64,000 bases of DNA from the NCBI RefSeq assembly GCF_027943255.1, contig NC_072897.1, positions 25,916,044 to 25,980,043 of the forward strand. Reading direction: 5' to 3'. Every line of letters starts with the position of its first letter. Within the stretch, counting starts at the first letter, position 1. Shown here piece by piece: positions 21,510-33,640 of this stretch. The translations under genes were made by a program, and so were the position numbers. The notes beneath the pieces were generated by a model. It did not search any database. It was not told the DNA's origin and saw only the letters and a program-made list of their open reading frames with translations. Source of the stretch: Anastrepha obliqua. Taxonomy: Eukaryota; Arthropoda; Insecta; Diptera; Tephritidae.

Positions 21510-23870
21510 ACTTAGACCTCATGGTCTTTTCTGCCCTCTACTCATCACAGTACCTCATCGAAATCCAGTTCCCTTATTAAACTCAGGATAGAGCTGGGGT
21601 TGGATTGAGCGTATGTGCCCTTCCTCTGGCTACAATCGGTCAATATGTGTCAACCTTCTTCGCGCTATAGCGCTGCATTCTAGGAGAAGAGGAATTGAAG
21701 TCTCCTGAGATTGGTCCCAGAACATACAAGAATCCGTAAACAAAATCGCGATCATGTGCAGATGACTTCGCAGTCTGCAGGGGCCTGTAAGAATGCCTGT
21801 GAGTACTCTCAGTTTATCCCTGAGGAGGGTTATTAGTTTTTTAAACCTCTTTCGTTGTACTTTTCCAGTAAGGATTTCGCCTGGCGTAATCCCACAGTTT
21901 AATGCCAGCAAACCTCCCTAACTTTTCACTCCTGAGCTTGTCCTTGATGGTGGGTTGTTCCATAGCAAGGAAGGGCTCGGCTGCTTTTAATGGCGAGGCC
22001 GCAGCTTCTCACCAATGCGTGCACTATTTCGTTCCAGGTTAAAACCGTGTGTCCTGGGACGAAATTAGCCGGATGCAATTTAGCGTTCCTAGGTTCTCGA
22101 TATACTCAAGGACCAGCGAGGATTTGATCTCACAGAACGATAGGGCCATGAGTGCCGCCTGACTGTCACTCAGAATGGCGATTCGCTCGTTCTTGACATT
22201 TCTGTCTAAGTTTATCTCTGCACATAACATACATCTCCGCTTAGATGATGCTGGGAAGACTGTCCATCGGCACAGAGTGTTTGATTCTGGGTCCGTAAAT
22301 TTCAGCGCCTTTGCTTTCTTGCTTTTCTAGTTAATCTTGGCAATACGGGGTTGAGTCTACGCTGATATCTTTCATTCCTGGTAAGGCTCTTTTCCTGGTT
22401 AAAGGGATGAGGCTGTTTTGGACGAGTTTATATCATAACAGTATATCGCAAAAGGTGTGCTCGAACCTGCCTCTCGATTTAATTACAGCGTCATCCCTGA
22501 TAGCGGGAGGGGATCACCAGGCTCCACAGGAGGGGTGATAGAACTGCGGACAACCCTTACCTCTTTAAAGCTGGATAGTACTGCCCTTGTCTATAGCAGG
22601 GACTCTATCCATCTGCAGATGGGTCCCTGCACGTGCGCGACATACCCCTAAGGTATTGTCGAAAGTTCCATCGATGTCGAGAAAGGCACAGAAAATGGTT
22701 TCCTCACAGTCAAAGCCACTTTGTATCTCCATATATAGCTGATACAGCGCAGTGTCCGTAGACCTTTCTGCTCTGTACGCATGGTGGTTTTGATGGAGAG
22801 GTGTTATACGGTATTATGTTTGATATGATTTCATTATCACTAATCTTCTTCATTGCTTTTAGTACAAACTGGCTCACATTATCACCAACTAGATGTGATT
22901 TAAGTAGCTCCTCGCCCTGCTGTAGTACTACCGAGCGGATTCCATCAGCCCCCGGGGTCTTATATGGGTCCATCTTATGGATTGCTGAATAAACAATCGT
23001 TTAGCCAGTTTCAAGTTTCCGATCGGGTCGTACTCCGAAACACCGTATAGGACTCTGGAAGCAGAGTTATGGCTCTCGAAAAATGTGTGACTAGCAAGGC
23101 GCATGCTGTTTCCACCTCATTGCATGTATATTTGCCATCTGTCTGTTTTAAAGGTTAATTTGCTGTATACTCTCTCCTTAGCCATAGCTTTGTGGAACCT
23201 AGCCGCAACGGGAGTTGAGGTGATTTCCTCGCAGAATTTTCAAAATCTACCCCTCTTCGCTTTCTTAATTTCCTTACTAAATGCTCGAAAGAAACTTTCC
23301 AACCCGACACCTATTGTCTACCAAACTTGTCTATTCCTTATTACAAAAGTTATTGTACACCCAACATTTGGTATATATAAATCATTGCTTATAATAAATT
23401 CAAGTAGGGACTCACCTCTTCTTTTGCAGTCGGTGCTCCCCTATATCTCGTTGTGTGCATTGGCGTCACATCTTAACAGGAGTGGTAGCTTTCTTCTATT
23501 ACAGTAGCTTACCAGACTCCGTACCTCATCTGGGGTGCTGTTATCCATCGTAAAATATGCTGATGTCAATGTCTTTGCGGGTCCCGTCCACCAGCAATTG
23601 TGCCTGGATCGTAACCAGATCCCGGTTCAAAAACGTTTTAATGCAAAAATAATTAATGGTTCTATTTAACACTTCCGAGAGATCCCAAATTACCATATTG
23701 TTGCTGTTGCTAAGACCCCTAATCTGGCCTCTGTATGCCCACGGCTCTTGAGCCAGTACTATGCCCAGATCTCCTGAGGCAGACCATCGTGCCAAGACGG
23801 CTGTTACCGCTATCGCACGATGAAGATTGATTTGAGCTACTGTCTAGATTTGTGTTTTATCTGACTCTTC
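21510..23870 (-). pseudogene. LOA/R1-like non-LTR ORF2 relic
   Basis: Minus-strand pieces in the right order: endonuclease start (AQINLHRAIA, LAQEPWAYRGQIRGL near 23750), RCDANAHN near 23475, a PYKTPGADGIRSVV block near 22960 that opens the RT fingers, FLDIDGTFDN near 22700, ILSDSQAALMALS near 22170 from RNase H, and a C-terminal LRVLTGILTGPCRLRSH block near 21800. Dozens of stops and frameshifts occur, and the catalytic RT box was not found. The endonuclease start resembles that of the LOA-like ORF2 at 40079. Long inactive. Confidence 0.65.
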
Positions 23871-23970
23871 CTCGTCTGAGAGGTGTGTGGTCGTATCACG
23901 GGTGACTTGAGTGGTGTTGGCTTACCTTAAGTTAACTCTTCTATTCATAAGTTAATTGATATAAAAGATT

Positions 23971-24255
23971 TTATGGAGTATTTCTGAGTTGCAGAAACGG
24001 GTCTGTCATTGCTTTTGCAGTATTTTGTGTCGGTGATTGCAGTTCAGGTGCACATAATTTTCTTTTATATTTATTAATACAAATTAAAATAATAATTATA
24101 GTAGCGATAACCAATACAATCATCAAATCTGAGTTTAAACTGATTAAATGAACCTTTTTATTTTGTTTTAACAGTATTTCAATGTGTTCCTCATGGTTTA
24201 TCTGTTTTACAAACAAATTATCTAATTTAAGTTCTGTTGCTGTGATAGTGCCCAT
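23971..24255 (-). pseudogene. Errantivirus-like Env C-terminus
   Basis: An open frame from ATG 24255 with a heptad-like amphipathic stretch, a strong transmembrane segment (MIVLVIATIIIILI) followed by a basic KYKRK stop-transfer and a short cytoplasmic tail. The layout is the same as in the Env ends at 34215 and 55389. Just downstream on this strand, near 23938, a purine-rich GAATAGAAG precedes AGTTAAC, the usual start of an errantivirus LTR, after which the provirus is lost at the junction with the non-LTR relic. The rest of env is missing. Confidence 0.55.
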
Positions 24256-24738
24256 TTACACAGGGAAACATTTGGAAGGGAAACATTTTGACGGCCGCGG
24301 AAGGGTTAAGGGATTTGTCTCCTGTACTGGCGACACGCTTTGCTCTTCTTATTCGTATTTCCAATCTTAAAGCAATTTTTGACAGTTGCTTCATTTGTTT
24401 TCTTCTTTTGTGGGAGAAAGTTCTGAGTTATGTGTTGGTTTTCAATCAAACGGAAGATAACTACGATGACAAACATCCGAACGCTCTTTGGGAAAGGCAC
24501 AATTATTTTTGCTAGTAATTAGGTATATTTTAAAATAGTTATGGGACATGTTTATGTTGAATTCTACTTTTTACCCGCATTTCTCAAGTTAATTTTAAGT
24601 TAATTATTTGTATACAGGTATGAAGTATTTTTAATTTAATTTTTATTATTCAAGTACAACAATTTATAAATATATTTAAATAAAAAAAAACAACAAATTA
24701 TTTATTATTTAACCAGTTTGCATTCTTCATTGATATAA
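24256..24738. other. Unassigned, AT-rich
   Basis: No gene recognised. Minus-strand frames up to 24500 are Lys-rich but carry no motif that I know; some may be decayed provirus. Confidence 0.35.
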
Positions 24739-26005
24739 CAGGTGGCGCTAAAGTAATCCTCCTATCCGAAAATGCTATAAATTTTGCGATTGGCCCCTAA
24801 TGTCAGTTCCGTTTTAACATTTGTGTAGTAAACCCATGCGAAATACACGTTAATAAATAATGTTACGCTACACTGCTCCAGAACGCGGAATATTTCTGAC
24901 TATTTATTTGACTAATAATCGGTCGGTGACTTTGGCACAACGTGAATTTCATCGCAGATTTCCTCGCCGTCCAACGCCTACTGGTGAAACACTGCGACGT
25001 TTAGCCGTTCGCCTCGAAGAGACTGGCACAACACGAGATGCTGCCAGGCGTGGCAGACCCCGGAGTAGCCGTTCTGCAGAGAATATTGCTGCTGTAGCCG
25101 AGGATGTCATGGAAGCGCCGTCGACATCGACCAGACGACGTGCCACGCAAATGGGTATCAGTCGACGGTCTTTACAGCGAATTTTGGTACAAGATTTGAA
25201 GATGTTTCCATACAAAGTCCCGACGGTGCATCACCTGTTAGCTGCTGACCGCCAATCGCGTCTAACATACGCTCAAGCCATGCTTAATCACCACCAAGAG
25301 AATGATGATTTTTCATCAAAAATAATCATGAGTGATGAGGCCCATTTCCATCTTAGCGGGTACGTAAATAAGCAAAATTTACGCTTCGGGGGCACGGAAA
25401 ATCCGCGTATAACCCACGAAGAGCCGTTATACCCGCTCAAAGTCACTGTATGGTGTGCTGTTTTCGCTGGAGGAGTCATCTGGTGAACGCTACAGAGAAA
25501 TGATCAACGAGTTCTTTTTGCCGCAACTTGATGAATTGGGACTGGAAAACATGTGGTTCCAACAGGACGGTGCAACGGCACACACTGCACGTGCCACAAC
25601 CGATATGCTGAAGGATGCATTTCCCGGGCGCCTAATCTCCCGTTTTGGCGATTTGCACTGGCCAGCAAGATCACCTGATTTGACCGCTCTTTTTGTGGGG
25701 CTTTCTGAAGTCACGCGCTTATGTCAACAAGCCTCAGACTCTTGCAGCTCTTAAAGACAATATCCGTCAAGAATGTGAGGACCTATCGCCGGAAGTCTTG
25801 GCCAAAGTGATGGAAAATGCTATAAAAAGGACTCAAATGGCAATCAACTGTGGTGGCGGCCATTTACATGACATCATTTTCTCGACTTGATGTAAAAAAA
25901 ATTAAAAGACCAAATAAAAATAGTCCACAAGAAGAATCAAAGTTTTTCATTTTTTTTTCAAATTACAGCCAAAAAACATCACAAGGTTACTTTTGCGCCA
26001 CCTTG
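24739..26005 (+). mobile_element. DD41D Tc1/mariner-like element, second family
   Basis: Inverted ends CAGGTGGCGCTAAAGTAA (24739) and, on the other strand, CAAGGTGGCGCAAAAGTAA ending at 26005. TA follows the right end; the left flank reads AA, probably a mutated TA. 1267 bp. The ends differ from those of the element at 16948, so the two DD41D copies are separate families. Confidence 0.8.
24860..25890 (+). pseudogene. DD41D transposase, deletion and frameshift
   Basis: ATG 24860 opens a long frame with helix-turn-helix parts (VTLAQREFHRRFP, MGISRRSLQRIL), an AT-hook-like RRGRPRSS linker, and IIMSDEAHFHLSGYVNKQN (first Asp near 25338). Near 25475 a segment normally following VWCAVFAGG is lost and the frame changes. 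WFQQDGATAHTA (second Asp near 25567) and ARSPDLTA follow. A second shift near 25685 removes the third-Asp PDFFLWG block, after which KSRAYVNKPQTLAALK and GGGHLHDI close the protein at 25890. Inactive. Confidence 0.82.
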
Positions 26006-26007
26006 TA

Positions 26008-26685
26008 TTTAAGAAACTGTTGACGAACGTTTTCCGCTTTACATGTTAGCGGGTTGTAGAATATATTCGAACCAGAAGATGCTAAAGTAGTAATCATCAA
26101 AATGTTGCCGAAAACAATTTTGCCCGTGTGACCGCGAATGAGACATGAAAAGAGAATTTCCAGTGTCTCTCTTCCGGATGTCTCCGTGTGTAAATCCGGT
26201 CATATATAAGTTTTTCTTAATTTGAGTAATATTGTTCGGCAATACATCAAACATTTTAAGTTTAATGTTTCTTTTGTTTTATTTGCAACCATTACTTGAC
26301 AATTTTTAAAATTAATTGTAAAGTTCCTTTTTGTTTAATTCACAATTTGTTAGAATTATGGGATATGCTTAAATTACAATTTTTTAATTTTAGTATCCCT
26401 GGAAAAACTGTTTTAATGGTTGGTTTAAGCAATGGTTTTAATTTACAAGGAGCTTCTTCAAATTTATTTATTAAACCAATGAATATAATAGATTCTTATA
26501 GGCTTAGTGGACATATTTTAAGGTTAGTAAGGAATAAAAAAAGAAAGTACAATTAAACTATTTATAATAAATACTCAAAGATTTTAATAGGTGACTTTTT
26601 GAAAATGAAAAAACTATCTCAACAAATTTAGAGATTTTATTAAACTCAATTAAAGTTGTAGAAGTAGGAGCATTCTGGGCAAAAA
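26008..26685. other. Unassigned, AT-rich
   Basis: No recognised gene. A plus-strand frame at 26390-26556 follows a TTTTTTAATTTTAG acceptor-like site but shows no familiar motif. Confidence 0.35.
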
Positions 26686-26689
26686 GGGA

Positions 26690-28802
26690 TTTTTAAAGAC
26701 CAACATAGAAGAACTCCGACCTTCGCAGAGCTCTGGTCGGACTATTAAAGAAAATCCTCTCAAGAAGGATCGGACAGTCAACAACCCCACGGATTAAGTC
26801 GAAAATGAAAGATAAAGATAGGACTATTCTCTGACTTGCAAGGATTTTAAGTTGACCAATAAGCACCGTGCTTCATATGTAGAGATAGGATCCGAAAAGC
26901 GTAAATTACCCAACGCGAAATGTAAGAATACTTTCTAGATTCGTTCAATTTTAGCAGCATGGCACGAATAATACGGAGACCAAATGAAAGATGCATACTC
27001 CAGTTTGGAACGGACAAATGCCGCATACAAAAGCTTCAGCGTATAAGGGTCGGAGAAATCGGTGCTATGATGCCTAACAAAATCAAGCATGGTAAGATTT
27101 GACAATAATTAAATTTATATGACAAGTAAAAGTAAGCTTCGAATCAAATATTACATCCAAGTCTTTAATTTTACTTGCACGTGACAGGGATGTTCTCGAA
27201 ATGTAATAAGAGGAGTCAGTAATGGAAAAGGTAATTTGGAAGCACTTGTTTACGTTGAGCGATAGACGATTTTTGATACACCAGTTGCTGAAATTATCTA
27301 AATCAATTTGCATCAATTCAGAGTCGAGGGAGCTAGTAATCGTCGAATAAATCTCGTCGTCTGCATGAACCAGGAATCTTGCTGACGAGAAGCAAAAGTG
27401 AATACCATTGATAAACAGAACAAAAAGAAGCGGGTCCAGAATACTACCTTGCGGAACCCTAGAGCAAGCAAACGAAAGGAAGAGACCTAACGTTGTCGAC
27501 GACGACCAAACAATGGCGATTCTGCAAGTAAGATGATATCCAACTTAAGAAGGCTAAGTGAAAGCCAATGCAGGACAATTTTTTGATTAGTATTATATGG
27601 GAAACCCGATCAAAGGCCCTAGAGAAGTCGGTATAAACGGTGTTAATCTGGTGTCCTGGTTGGAAGGCAGCGTTACAATCATCCGGAAATACGGTTAAAT
27701 TAGACACTGTTGAGTGGCCCGCAAAGAAGCCTTGCTGCTCCGGACGCACCATGTTCTTGACAGCAAAAAGCAATTTGTCCTGGATGATCATACAAAAAGC
27801 TTTTTAGTGGCGGAAAGCTTTGAAATAGGCCTTTAGTTATTAATATCATTTTTATTACCACTCTTGAAAATGAGTGAAATAAAAGTCAATTTCCAGACAT
27901 CAATAAAAGTACCCGATGTTAGTGATTTGTTAAAGATTAACAACAGAGGGTATAGCAAAGAATCACACTGATTGAATAACACCGCAGACAAACCATTAAC
28001 ATCAGTGTTTGGAGAAAATTAAAGTCGAGTAATGCCTCTAAAGACATCTTCAGTGGACAATACTAGCTTGCCGAAGTCAATAGATGGTTGTATATCGAAG
28101 AAAACATTTTCCTCACTGTCAGAGGCCGATGCAAAATTGGACGTAAATAACTCAGCGAAGAGATTAGCGGTATTGGTTGGAGTATTAGAAACTTTGGCAT
28201 CGAAAAAAAGAGCGGACGGAATATTGGAAACAGATTTCTTCGAATTTACAAAATTCCAAAACGCTTTGGGATTAGATTTTAAACATTCTTCGAATCTAAG
28301 AACGTAGTTTCTGTGTAAAAATTTGTCCAAACAGACGAATTTCTTATCATACTCTTTATACGGAGCAAAGAAATTTGAGTTTTTATATTTTTTGAACTTA
28401 CTGAGAAATTGGTTTCTCTTATATCGAAGTTTAATCAACGCAGCATTGCGGCATTATATTTTTTTTTGTTACAGGAGGAATTACACTTTTACAAACGTCA
28501 ACCACAGTGGTTCTAAAAATCTCGAAACCCTTAGAAACGTCAATATGTTGAAACCAGGAATCCCAGTTAATGTTCAGCAAAAGATTGTTCAGTTTCAAAA
28601 AATCGCATAACTTAAAATTAAACGAAAAATTAGAATTAAAATATCTTGTTTTAGCATAATCATAAAATTCAAATTTAAGGTCTAGTGATACATGATGCAT
28701 ATCTGTTTTAATAATAGGTACAGCACACTTAAGTATAGAAAAATTTACGCTTTTACTTAAAAATATCAAATCTAAAGTGCGACCAAGTTTGTTGGGAAAA
28801 AA
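26690..28802 (-). pseudogene. Jockey-like non-LTR ORF2 relic
   Basis: Minus strand: endonuclease end (NKLGRTLDLIFLS near 28780), connector with PKAFWNFVNSKKS near 28265, then RT fingers (EQQGFFAGHSTVSNL near 27740), YTDFSRAFDRVSH near 27640, VPQGSILDPLLFVLFIN near 27450, and a catalytic-box remnant reading LVHADDEIY near 27370. The thumb region follows (WCIKNRLSLNVNKCFQI near 27280; SKLEYASFIWSPYY near 26980). Stops and frameshifts are frequent. The 5' part is cut at about 28803, where Helentron-like sequence begins. The catalytic Asp pair persists, but the frame is broken around it. Confidence 0.7.
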
Positions 28803-28920
28803 CTAACTTGTACGATATCAATAATTAAAAAAAAAGGTTGTCTGTAAACGTGACAACGTCATAAGAAAATACTGATGGAATGGTTGCAATTTTCAAAAGA
28901 AAATTTTAATTTTATATATA
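28803..28920 (+). repeat. Helentron-like sequence, left flank of LTR insertion
   Basis: 28831-28890 matches 57109-57188 (GGTTGTCTGTAAA, AACGTCATAAGAA, GAATGGTTGCA) apart from a deletion of roughly 23 bp. Helentron-type endonuclease coding sequence lies just beyond the LTR element at 33440, so the two flanks may be one older element split by the insertion. Confidence 0.45.
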
Positions 28921-29179
28921 TGTAAGATGTTAGTTATGTTACAATTTAAGTGTCACCCTTATGTCTGCACAGACAATAACAGTCGGTAAAGGGGTGGTCG
29001 GCAAAGAAGTATCTACAGCTGTAACAATTGAAAAAGCAGAAACAAGTGAGAGCGCAGAACGTTGGTGAACATCGGAGCTGGAGGTCGAATTTTTGTTAAT
29101 CTTATATTTTTGCATATTAATCGTATATAATAAAATAAATAATTACGTATAAATAAAATAAAGATTCATTTGTCTTACA
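28921..29179 (+). repeat. 5' LTR of the Ty3/gypsy element
   Basis: 259 bp, TGTAAGATG to TCTTACA. It is about 43 bp shorter than the 3' copy, the difference lying near position 210 onward (around ATTAATC). The rest matches closely by eye. Confidence 0.9.
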
Positions 29180-29237
29180 TGAGGGCTCAACCATTGAACA
29201 ATAAAGCCGCTGAACAGTTAAAAAAGTAAGGTCGAAA

Positions 29238-30452
29238 ATGTCAACATCCAGAAGGCGCAGAGCTGCCCAAGAAGCACCGTTGGAAAATAATGCAGAGCAG
29301 GCAGGGGAAAGTGCGGCATCAGACAGCGAAAACGTACAGATGGCGGAAGCGACCAACGAGTACAAACGTGAAGAGGGCAGTCACATGGAGGGCGACGACA
29401 AGCAAAACAACAGCAGTAACGACGACATTTTGAAATTTTTAGCCGAAAGAATTCTCCAGAATGATCGAAACAATGGATGCGGCGTCTCAGTTGAGAGCTT
29501 CGCAAAAATCATACCGTGTTTCGATGGGGTATCGATTCCGATTAGGCAGTGGCTGAATAACTTTAATGAAAATTCGGAAGCATATGAGCTGAATAGTAAG
29601 CAGAAATATGTAAATGCACGCAATAAAATGAAAGGCGTGGCAGCTTTGTTCTTAGAAACAATAACAGTTTCGAGCTATGATTCTCTTTGCGTAGCGTTGT
29701 TAAATGAGTTTGAACAAAAACTAAGCAGCGCTGAAGTACATAAACAGTTGGCAACGCGTAAAAAACTAATTTCCGAAAATTTCCATGAGTATGTTTTACA
29801 AATGCGAAAAATAGCAGCACTTGGCTGTTTTGAAGAAGAGTCGGTAATTGCATACATAGCTGACGGTGTAGATATTCGCGAGGACAGGAAATATCCTCTT
29901 TACAGTGCAACATCGTATAAGGAATTAATAAAAGCGTACGAATTAATAATGTCATTAAATAGAAATTTAATGCCAAATAAACGTCGTTCTTCAGCCAATA
30001 CACAGGCGCAACACGATGAAAACTTTAACAACGCCGATCGTAAGCCGCTGCGCTGTTTTAATTGTGGTTCAACACAACACAAAAGAGCCGAATGTAGGGA
30101 AGATACCAAGTGCTTCAGATGCAATGGCAGCGGCCATACATCCAAAGACTGTGTTGCTGTAAAACAAAGTGTTAATGTTGTGATAGAAAAGATAGTTCAA
30201 AAGCGAATTAAACAGATGAAAATCAACAACGAGATATTATCCTGCTTGGTGGACACTGGATCTGATGTCTCTCTGATGCGTAAAGGCGTTTTCGATGCAA
30301 AATATAGTAGATGTTCGTTGAAAAGAGTTTTACTAGGTTGTTCGGTTTGGGAAATGTCGCAACAGTTGTTTTGGGTGAGTTTAACGCTGAAGTTAACGTC
30401 GACGGGCTGCATACACAACACACGTTTCTTCTTGTTCCCGATACGACGATAA
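29238..30452 (+). pseudogene. Gag with CCHC knuckles and start of protease
   Basis: ATG 29238 follows the LTR by 58 bp. The protein has an acidic N-terminus, a capsid-like segment (IIPCFDGVSIPIRQWLNNF, then SSAEVHKQLATRKK) and two CCHC zinc knuckles near residues 268-304 (CFNCGSTQHKRAEC and CFRCNGSGHTSKDC). These form the nucleocapsid that packages element RNA. The same frame runs on into the protease active site LVDTGSDVSLM near 30250, so gag and protease are fused here. A frameshift near 30335 ends the meaningful reading; the residues after that are out of frame. Confidence 0.8.
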
Positions 30453-31710
30453 ATGTTAGTGTAATTGTAGGCTACGATTTTTTGAAAAAGTTCAGCGTGA
30501 CCTTAAATGCTGGTTGTTACACTTTTGCACAAGCGGGCGAGAAAAACGATTACAATGTTTACAACGTAGTCGAACATAATCCGGAAATCAACGTAGAACC
30601 GAAGTACAGAGAAGCCGTAAAGAAGCTGATAGACAACTATAAGCCATCGAACGTCCAGTCGAGCTGTCCCATTAAGCTGAAAATTGAACCAAACTGCAGC
30701 AATATCGCCTTCCGTCAAAGTCCAAGTCGTTTATCAGCACCAGCACCTGGTTACAGCAGGGCATAATACGCGAGTCATTTTCTGAGGTTGCTAGCAAAAT
30801 CGTGTTGGCTAAAAAGAAGGATGGCTGTTACAGGCTGTGCGTAGATTTTCGTAAGTTGAACACATTGGTTCTAAAAGATAGGTTTCCAGTATCAGTCGTA
30901 GAAGAAGTCCTTGAAAAAATGCAAAACGCCAAATACTTTACCGTGATGGACCTAAAAAATGGGGTTTTCCACGTCGAAATAGATGAAAACAGTCGCAAAT
31001 ACACGGCGTTCGTTACAAAGGAAGGGCTGTACGAATTCAATAGAGCGCCATTTGGCTTTTGTAATTCGCCGGCAGTTTCTTTGCGCTTCATTAATTATAT
31101 TTTTCAACAATTAATAAATAACGGCATTATGGAAATTTACATTGACGACATTGTTGTTTTTGGGGGAACAGCTGAGCAATGCTTAGCGAACATGGAAATA
31201 GTTTTAAAGAGAGCAGAGCAGCATGGTTTAGAAATAAAATGCCAATTTTTAAAAACAAAAATAACGTTTCTAGGCCACGAAGTCGAAGACGAGCGTGTCT
31301 GGCCTGGACAAGAGAAAGTAAAGGCTGCAAAAAATTTTCCGTTGCCGAAAAATCTAAGAGATGTTCAGGCGTTCCTTGGGCTGACTGGATATTTTTGAAA
31401 ATTCATTAAAAATTATGCCGTATTAGCCAGACCGTTGACAGAGTTTCTCAAAAAGGATGCTGAATTTTAGATAGCAGGCGTGCAGATACAAGCAATCGAT
31501 AATCTAAAGGCGGCTCTTGCAGCAGAACCAGTTTTGAAGATATATAAGCAGAATGCCAAAACACAGCTCCACGTTGATGCATCCAAAAAAGGATTTGGGA
31601 CTACGCTTTTGCAGCAACACGACAACAAATGGCATCCTGTTTTCTACTGGAGCAAGAAAACATCGTCGCATGAAGAAAAAATATACCACGCGAGGTTGAC
31701 CAGTGGTTGA
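30311..31710 (+). pseudogene. Pol: protease end, reverse transcriptase, RNase H (broken)
   Basis: The remainder of the protease lies in the frame of 30311-30766 (VSVIVGYDFLKKF), ending in a stop. RT follows in another frame: RLCVDFRKLN, FTVMDLKNGVFHVEI (first Asp), APFGFCNSPA and IYIDDIVVFGG with the intact YxDD catalytic box near 31137. LGHEVEDERVWPG, LRDVQAFLGLTGY and a TGA at 31396-31398 mark the end of the connection. TAG at 31468-31470 precedes the RNase H piece (QLHVDASKKGFGTTLLQQ, KIYHARLTSG), which ends at 31710. The rest of RNase H is deleted up to YLQDYSFTIEHR. Confidence 0.8.
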
Positions 31711-33041
31711 TGTATCTACAAGACTATTCATTTACTATAGAACATCGTGAAGCTAGCAGAATGAAACATGTTGACAGCTTAAGTCGTTTCCCTGTTATGA
31801 CAGTAACATCGGAGGTTCACGTACAAATCCGAAGAACACAGCAAAAAGACGACCATTTAGTAGCAGTTGCAGAGATCCTTAAACATAAGCAGTACGCCGA
31901 CTACAAAATGAAAAACAAGCTGATCTATAAGCAAGTCGATGGGCAGGACCTACTAGCCGTTCCTAAAATCATGGAAAAGGAAATCATTACAAACGCACAC
32001 AACTTTGGACATATGGGTTCTCAGAAAACGATTCACGCAATTAGGCAGGACTATTACATACCGCACCTTGAAAGGAAAGCTAATCAAGTAATCGCAAACT
32101 GCATCGAGTGCATTACGAGGAACCGAAAGCTGGGTAAGCAGGATGGTCTTTTGCATTGCATAGATAAGGGAGACATACCACTTTCTACGTTACACGTCGA
32201 CCATTTGGGTCCACTAGATGCCACACCAAAACGGTATAAATACATATTTGCTATATTCGATGCGTTTTCAAAATATACCTAGTTATATCCCACAAAGTCT
32301 ACAGACTCACAAGAAGTTGTCAAACGTATCGAATCCTGGATAGCAATTTTCGGTTGTCCGCAGCGTATAATTAATGACAAAGGTACATCATTTACATCCA
32401 AACTTTTTAAAGAGCTCTGTGAGAATTCAAAGATCGAGCACGTTGAAACGACAACAGGTGTTCCGAGAGGTATCGGGCAAGTTGAAAGAGTCAATCGCGT
32501 CATTATTTCGGTATTAGTAAAAAAGTCAGCAGCAGAGCCGTCAAAATGGTATCAATACATATCTCAAGTGCAGCGAGCAATTAATGGGCATATTCACTCA
32601 TCTACAAAATTTACGCCATTCGAAGTTATGTTTGGAGTAAAGATGAGAAACGAAACAGATACCGAACTTCTAAAGATTCTACAGGAGGAGTTGCTGCAGG
32701 GATTGCAAGACAAACGTAATAAAATCCGTGAAGAAGTCAGAGCACAAATCCAAAAGGCACAGGAGACTTATAAAATCAACTATGATAAGAAGCGCAAGGG
32801 GAAACATGGCTATCAGTTGTCGGACTTAGTAGCCATCAAAGTCACTCAATTTGTAACGGGAAAGAAGCTGACGAACAAGTACAACGGTCCCTACGAAGTT
32901 GTAAAGGTGAAAAGAAACGATAGGTATGACGTTAAAAAAGCCGCTGAATTTCAGGGCCCGCAGCAAACTTTAACCAGTGCCGACTACATGAAGGTATGGC
33001 GTTACATTGAACAAGACGAGCACGATATCGATGAAGAGTGA
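31707..33041 (+). pseudogene. Integrase, one internal stop
   Basis: Starts with the end of RNase H (FTIEHREASRMKHVDSLSRF). The integrase zinc-binding HHCC motif follows (HNFGHMGSQKTIH and CIECITRNRK), then the core with LHVDHLGPLD (Asp near 32200), IINDKGTSF (Asp near 32380) and GQVERVNRVI (Glu near 32485), and a basic C-terminal domain ending at 33041. TAG at 32280-32282 interrupts the core. No frameshift is needed, since the frame continues afterwards. Confidence 0.8.
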
Positions 33042-33072
33042 TCTGAGACAGATGACGAGCAGGATGGTCGAA

Positions 33073-33374
33073 TGTAAGATGTTAGTTATGTTACAATTTA
33101 AGTGTCACCCTTATGTCTGCACAGACAATAACAGTCGGTAAAGGGGTGGTCGGCAAAGAAGTATCTACAGCTGTAACAATTGAAAAAGCAGAAACAAGTG
33201 AGAGCGCAGAACGTTGGTGAACATCGGAGCTGGAGGTCGAATTTTTGTTAATCTTACATTTTTGCATATTAATCTACATTAAATAAAGTTTATTTTTTAA
33301 TCTTACATTTTACGTACTGACCTAACATTTTACGTAGTACGTATAAATAAAATAAAGATTCATTTTGTCTTACA
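33073..33374 (+). repeat. 3' LTR of the Ty3/gypsy element
   Basis: 302 bp. It contains an extra segment of about 43 bp with two TTTTACGTA-like repeats near 33310-33340, absent from the 5' copy. AATAAA-type signals occur in the right part. Confidence 0.9.
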
Positions 33375-33439
33375 TATATATTTTGTATGGATAAACAGAA
33401 GGAGGTAAATGGAATCGCAATGGAATTGATCAAGTTACA

Positions 33440-33640
33440 TTTACACAAAGAAATTACGAAACAGTTATCAAATTCAGAAAAGATATGTTCAATTTCGATT
33501 GTGCATCAGACGTTAATAAGTCAACAACACTAAGAGGCACCATCATCGATTTGACTTTTTCAAGACACATTACACTCAAAACACTTCCTTTCATTTCCTA
33601 CTTTTCCTATCATCGTCCTATTTTGAACATATGTACATAC
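33440..33640 (+). pseudogene. Helentron-type endonuclease C-terminal fragment
   Basis: One frame reads KSTTLRGTIIDLTFSRH and then PFISYFSYHRPILNI. I recall the pattern STT-GT-IDL-FSR followed by SYFSYH-PI from the C-terminal APE-like endonuclease of Helentron/PIF1-helicase proteins in insects. The upstream helicase is not present. A microsatellite of ATGTACATACATATAT type follows at 33635-33675. Confidence 0.4.

Larger units (their letters stand above)
28921..33374 (+). mobile_element. Ty3/gypsy LTR retrotransposon without env
   Basis: LTRs at 28921-29179 and 33073-33374, both starting TGTAAG and ending TTACA, flanked by TATA runs (28917-28920 and 33375-33378). The internal region encodes gag with two zinc knuckles, aspartic protease, reverse transcriptase, RNase H and integrase in Ty3/gypsy order and stops short of the 3' LTR with no env. 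It probably belongs to a mag/mdg3-like branch; that placement is weak. Frameshifts and stops throughout make it non-autonomous. Confidence 0.85.

Noticed and set aside
26296..26556. Possible small gene with a preceding intron acceptor
   Set aside because: Composition is AT-rich, no motif is recognised, and no matching donor exon was found.
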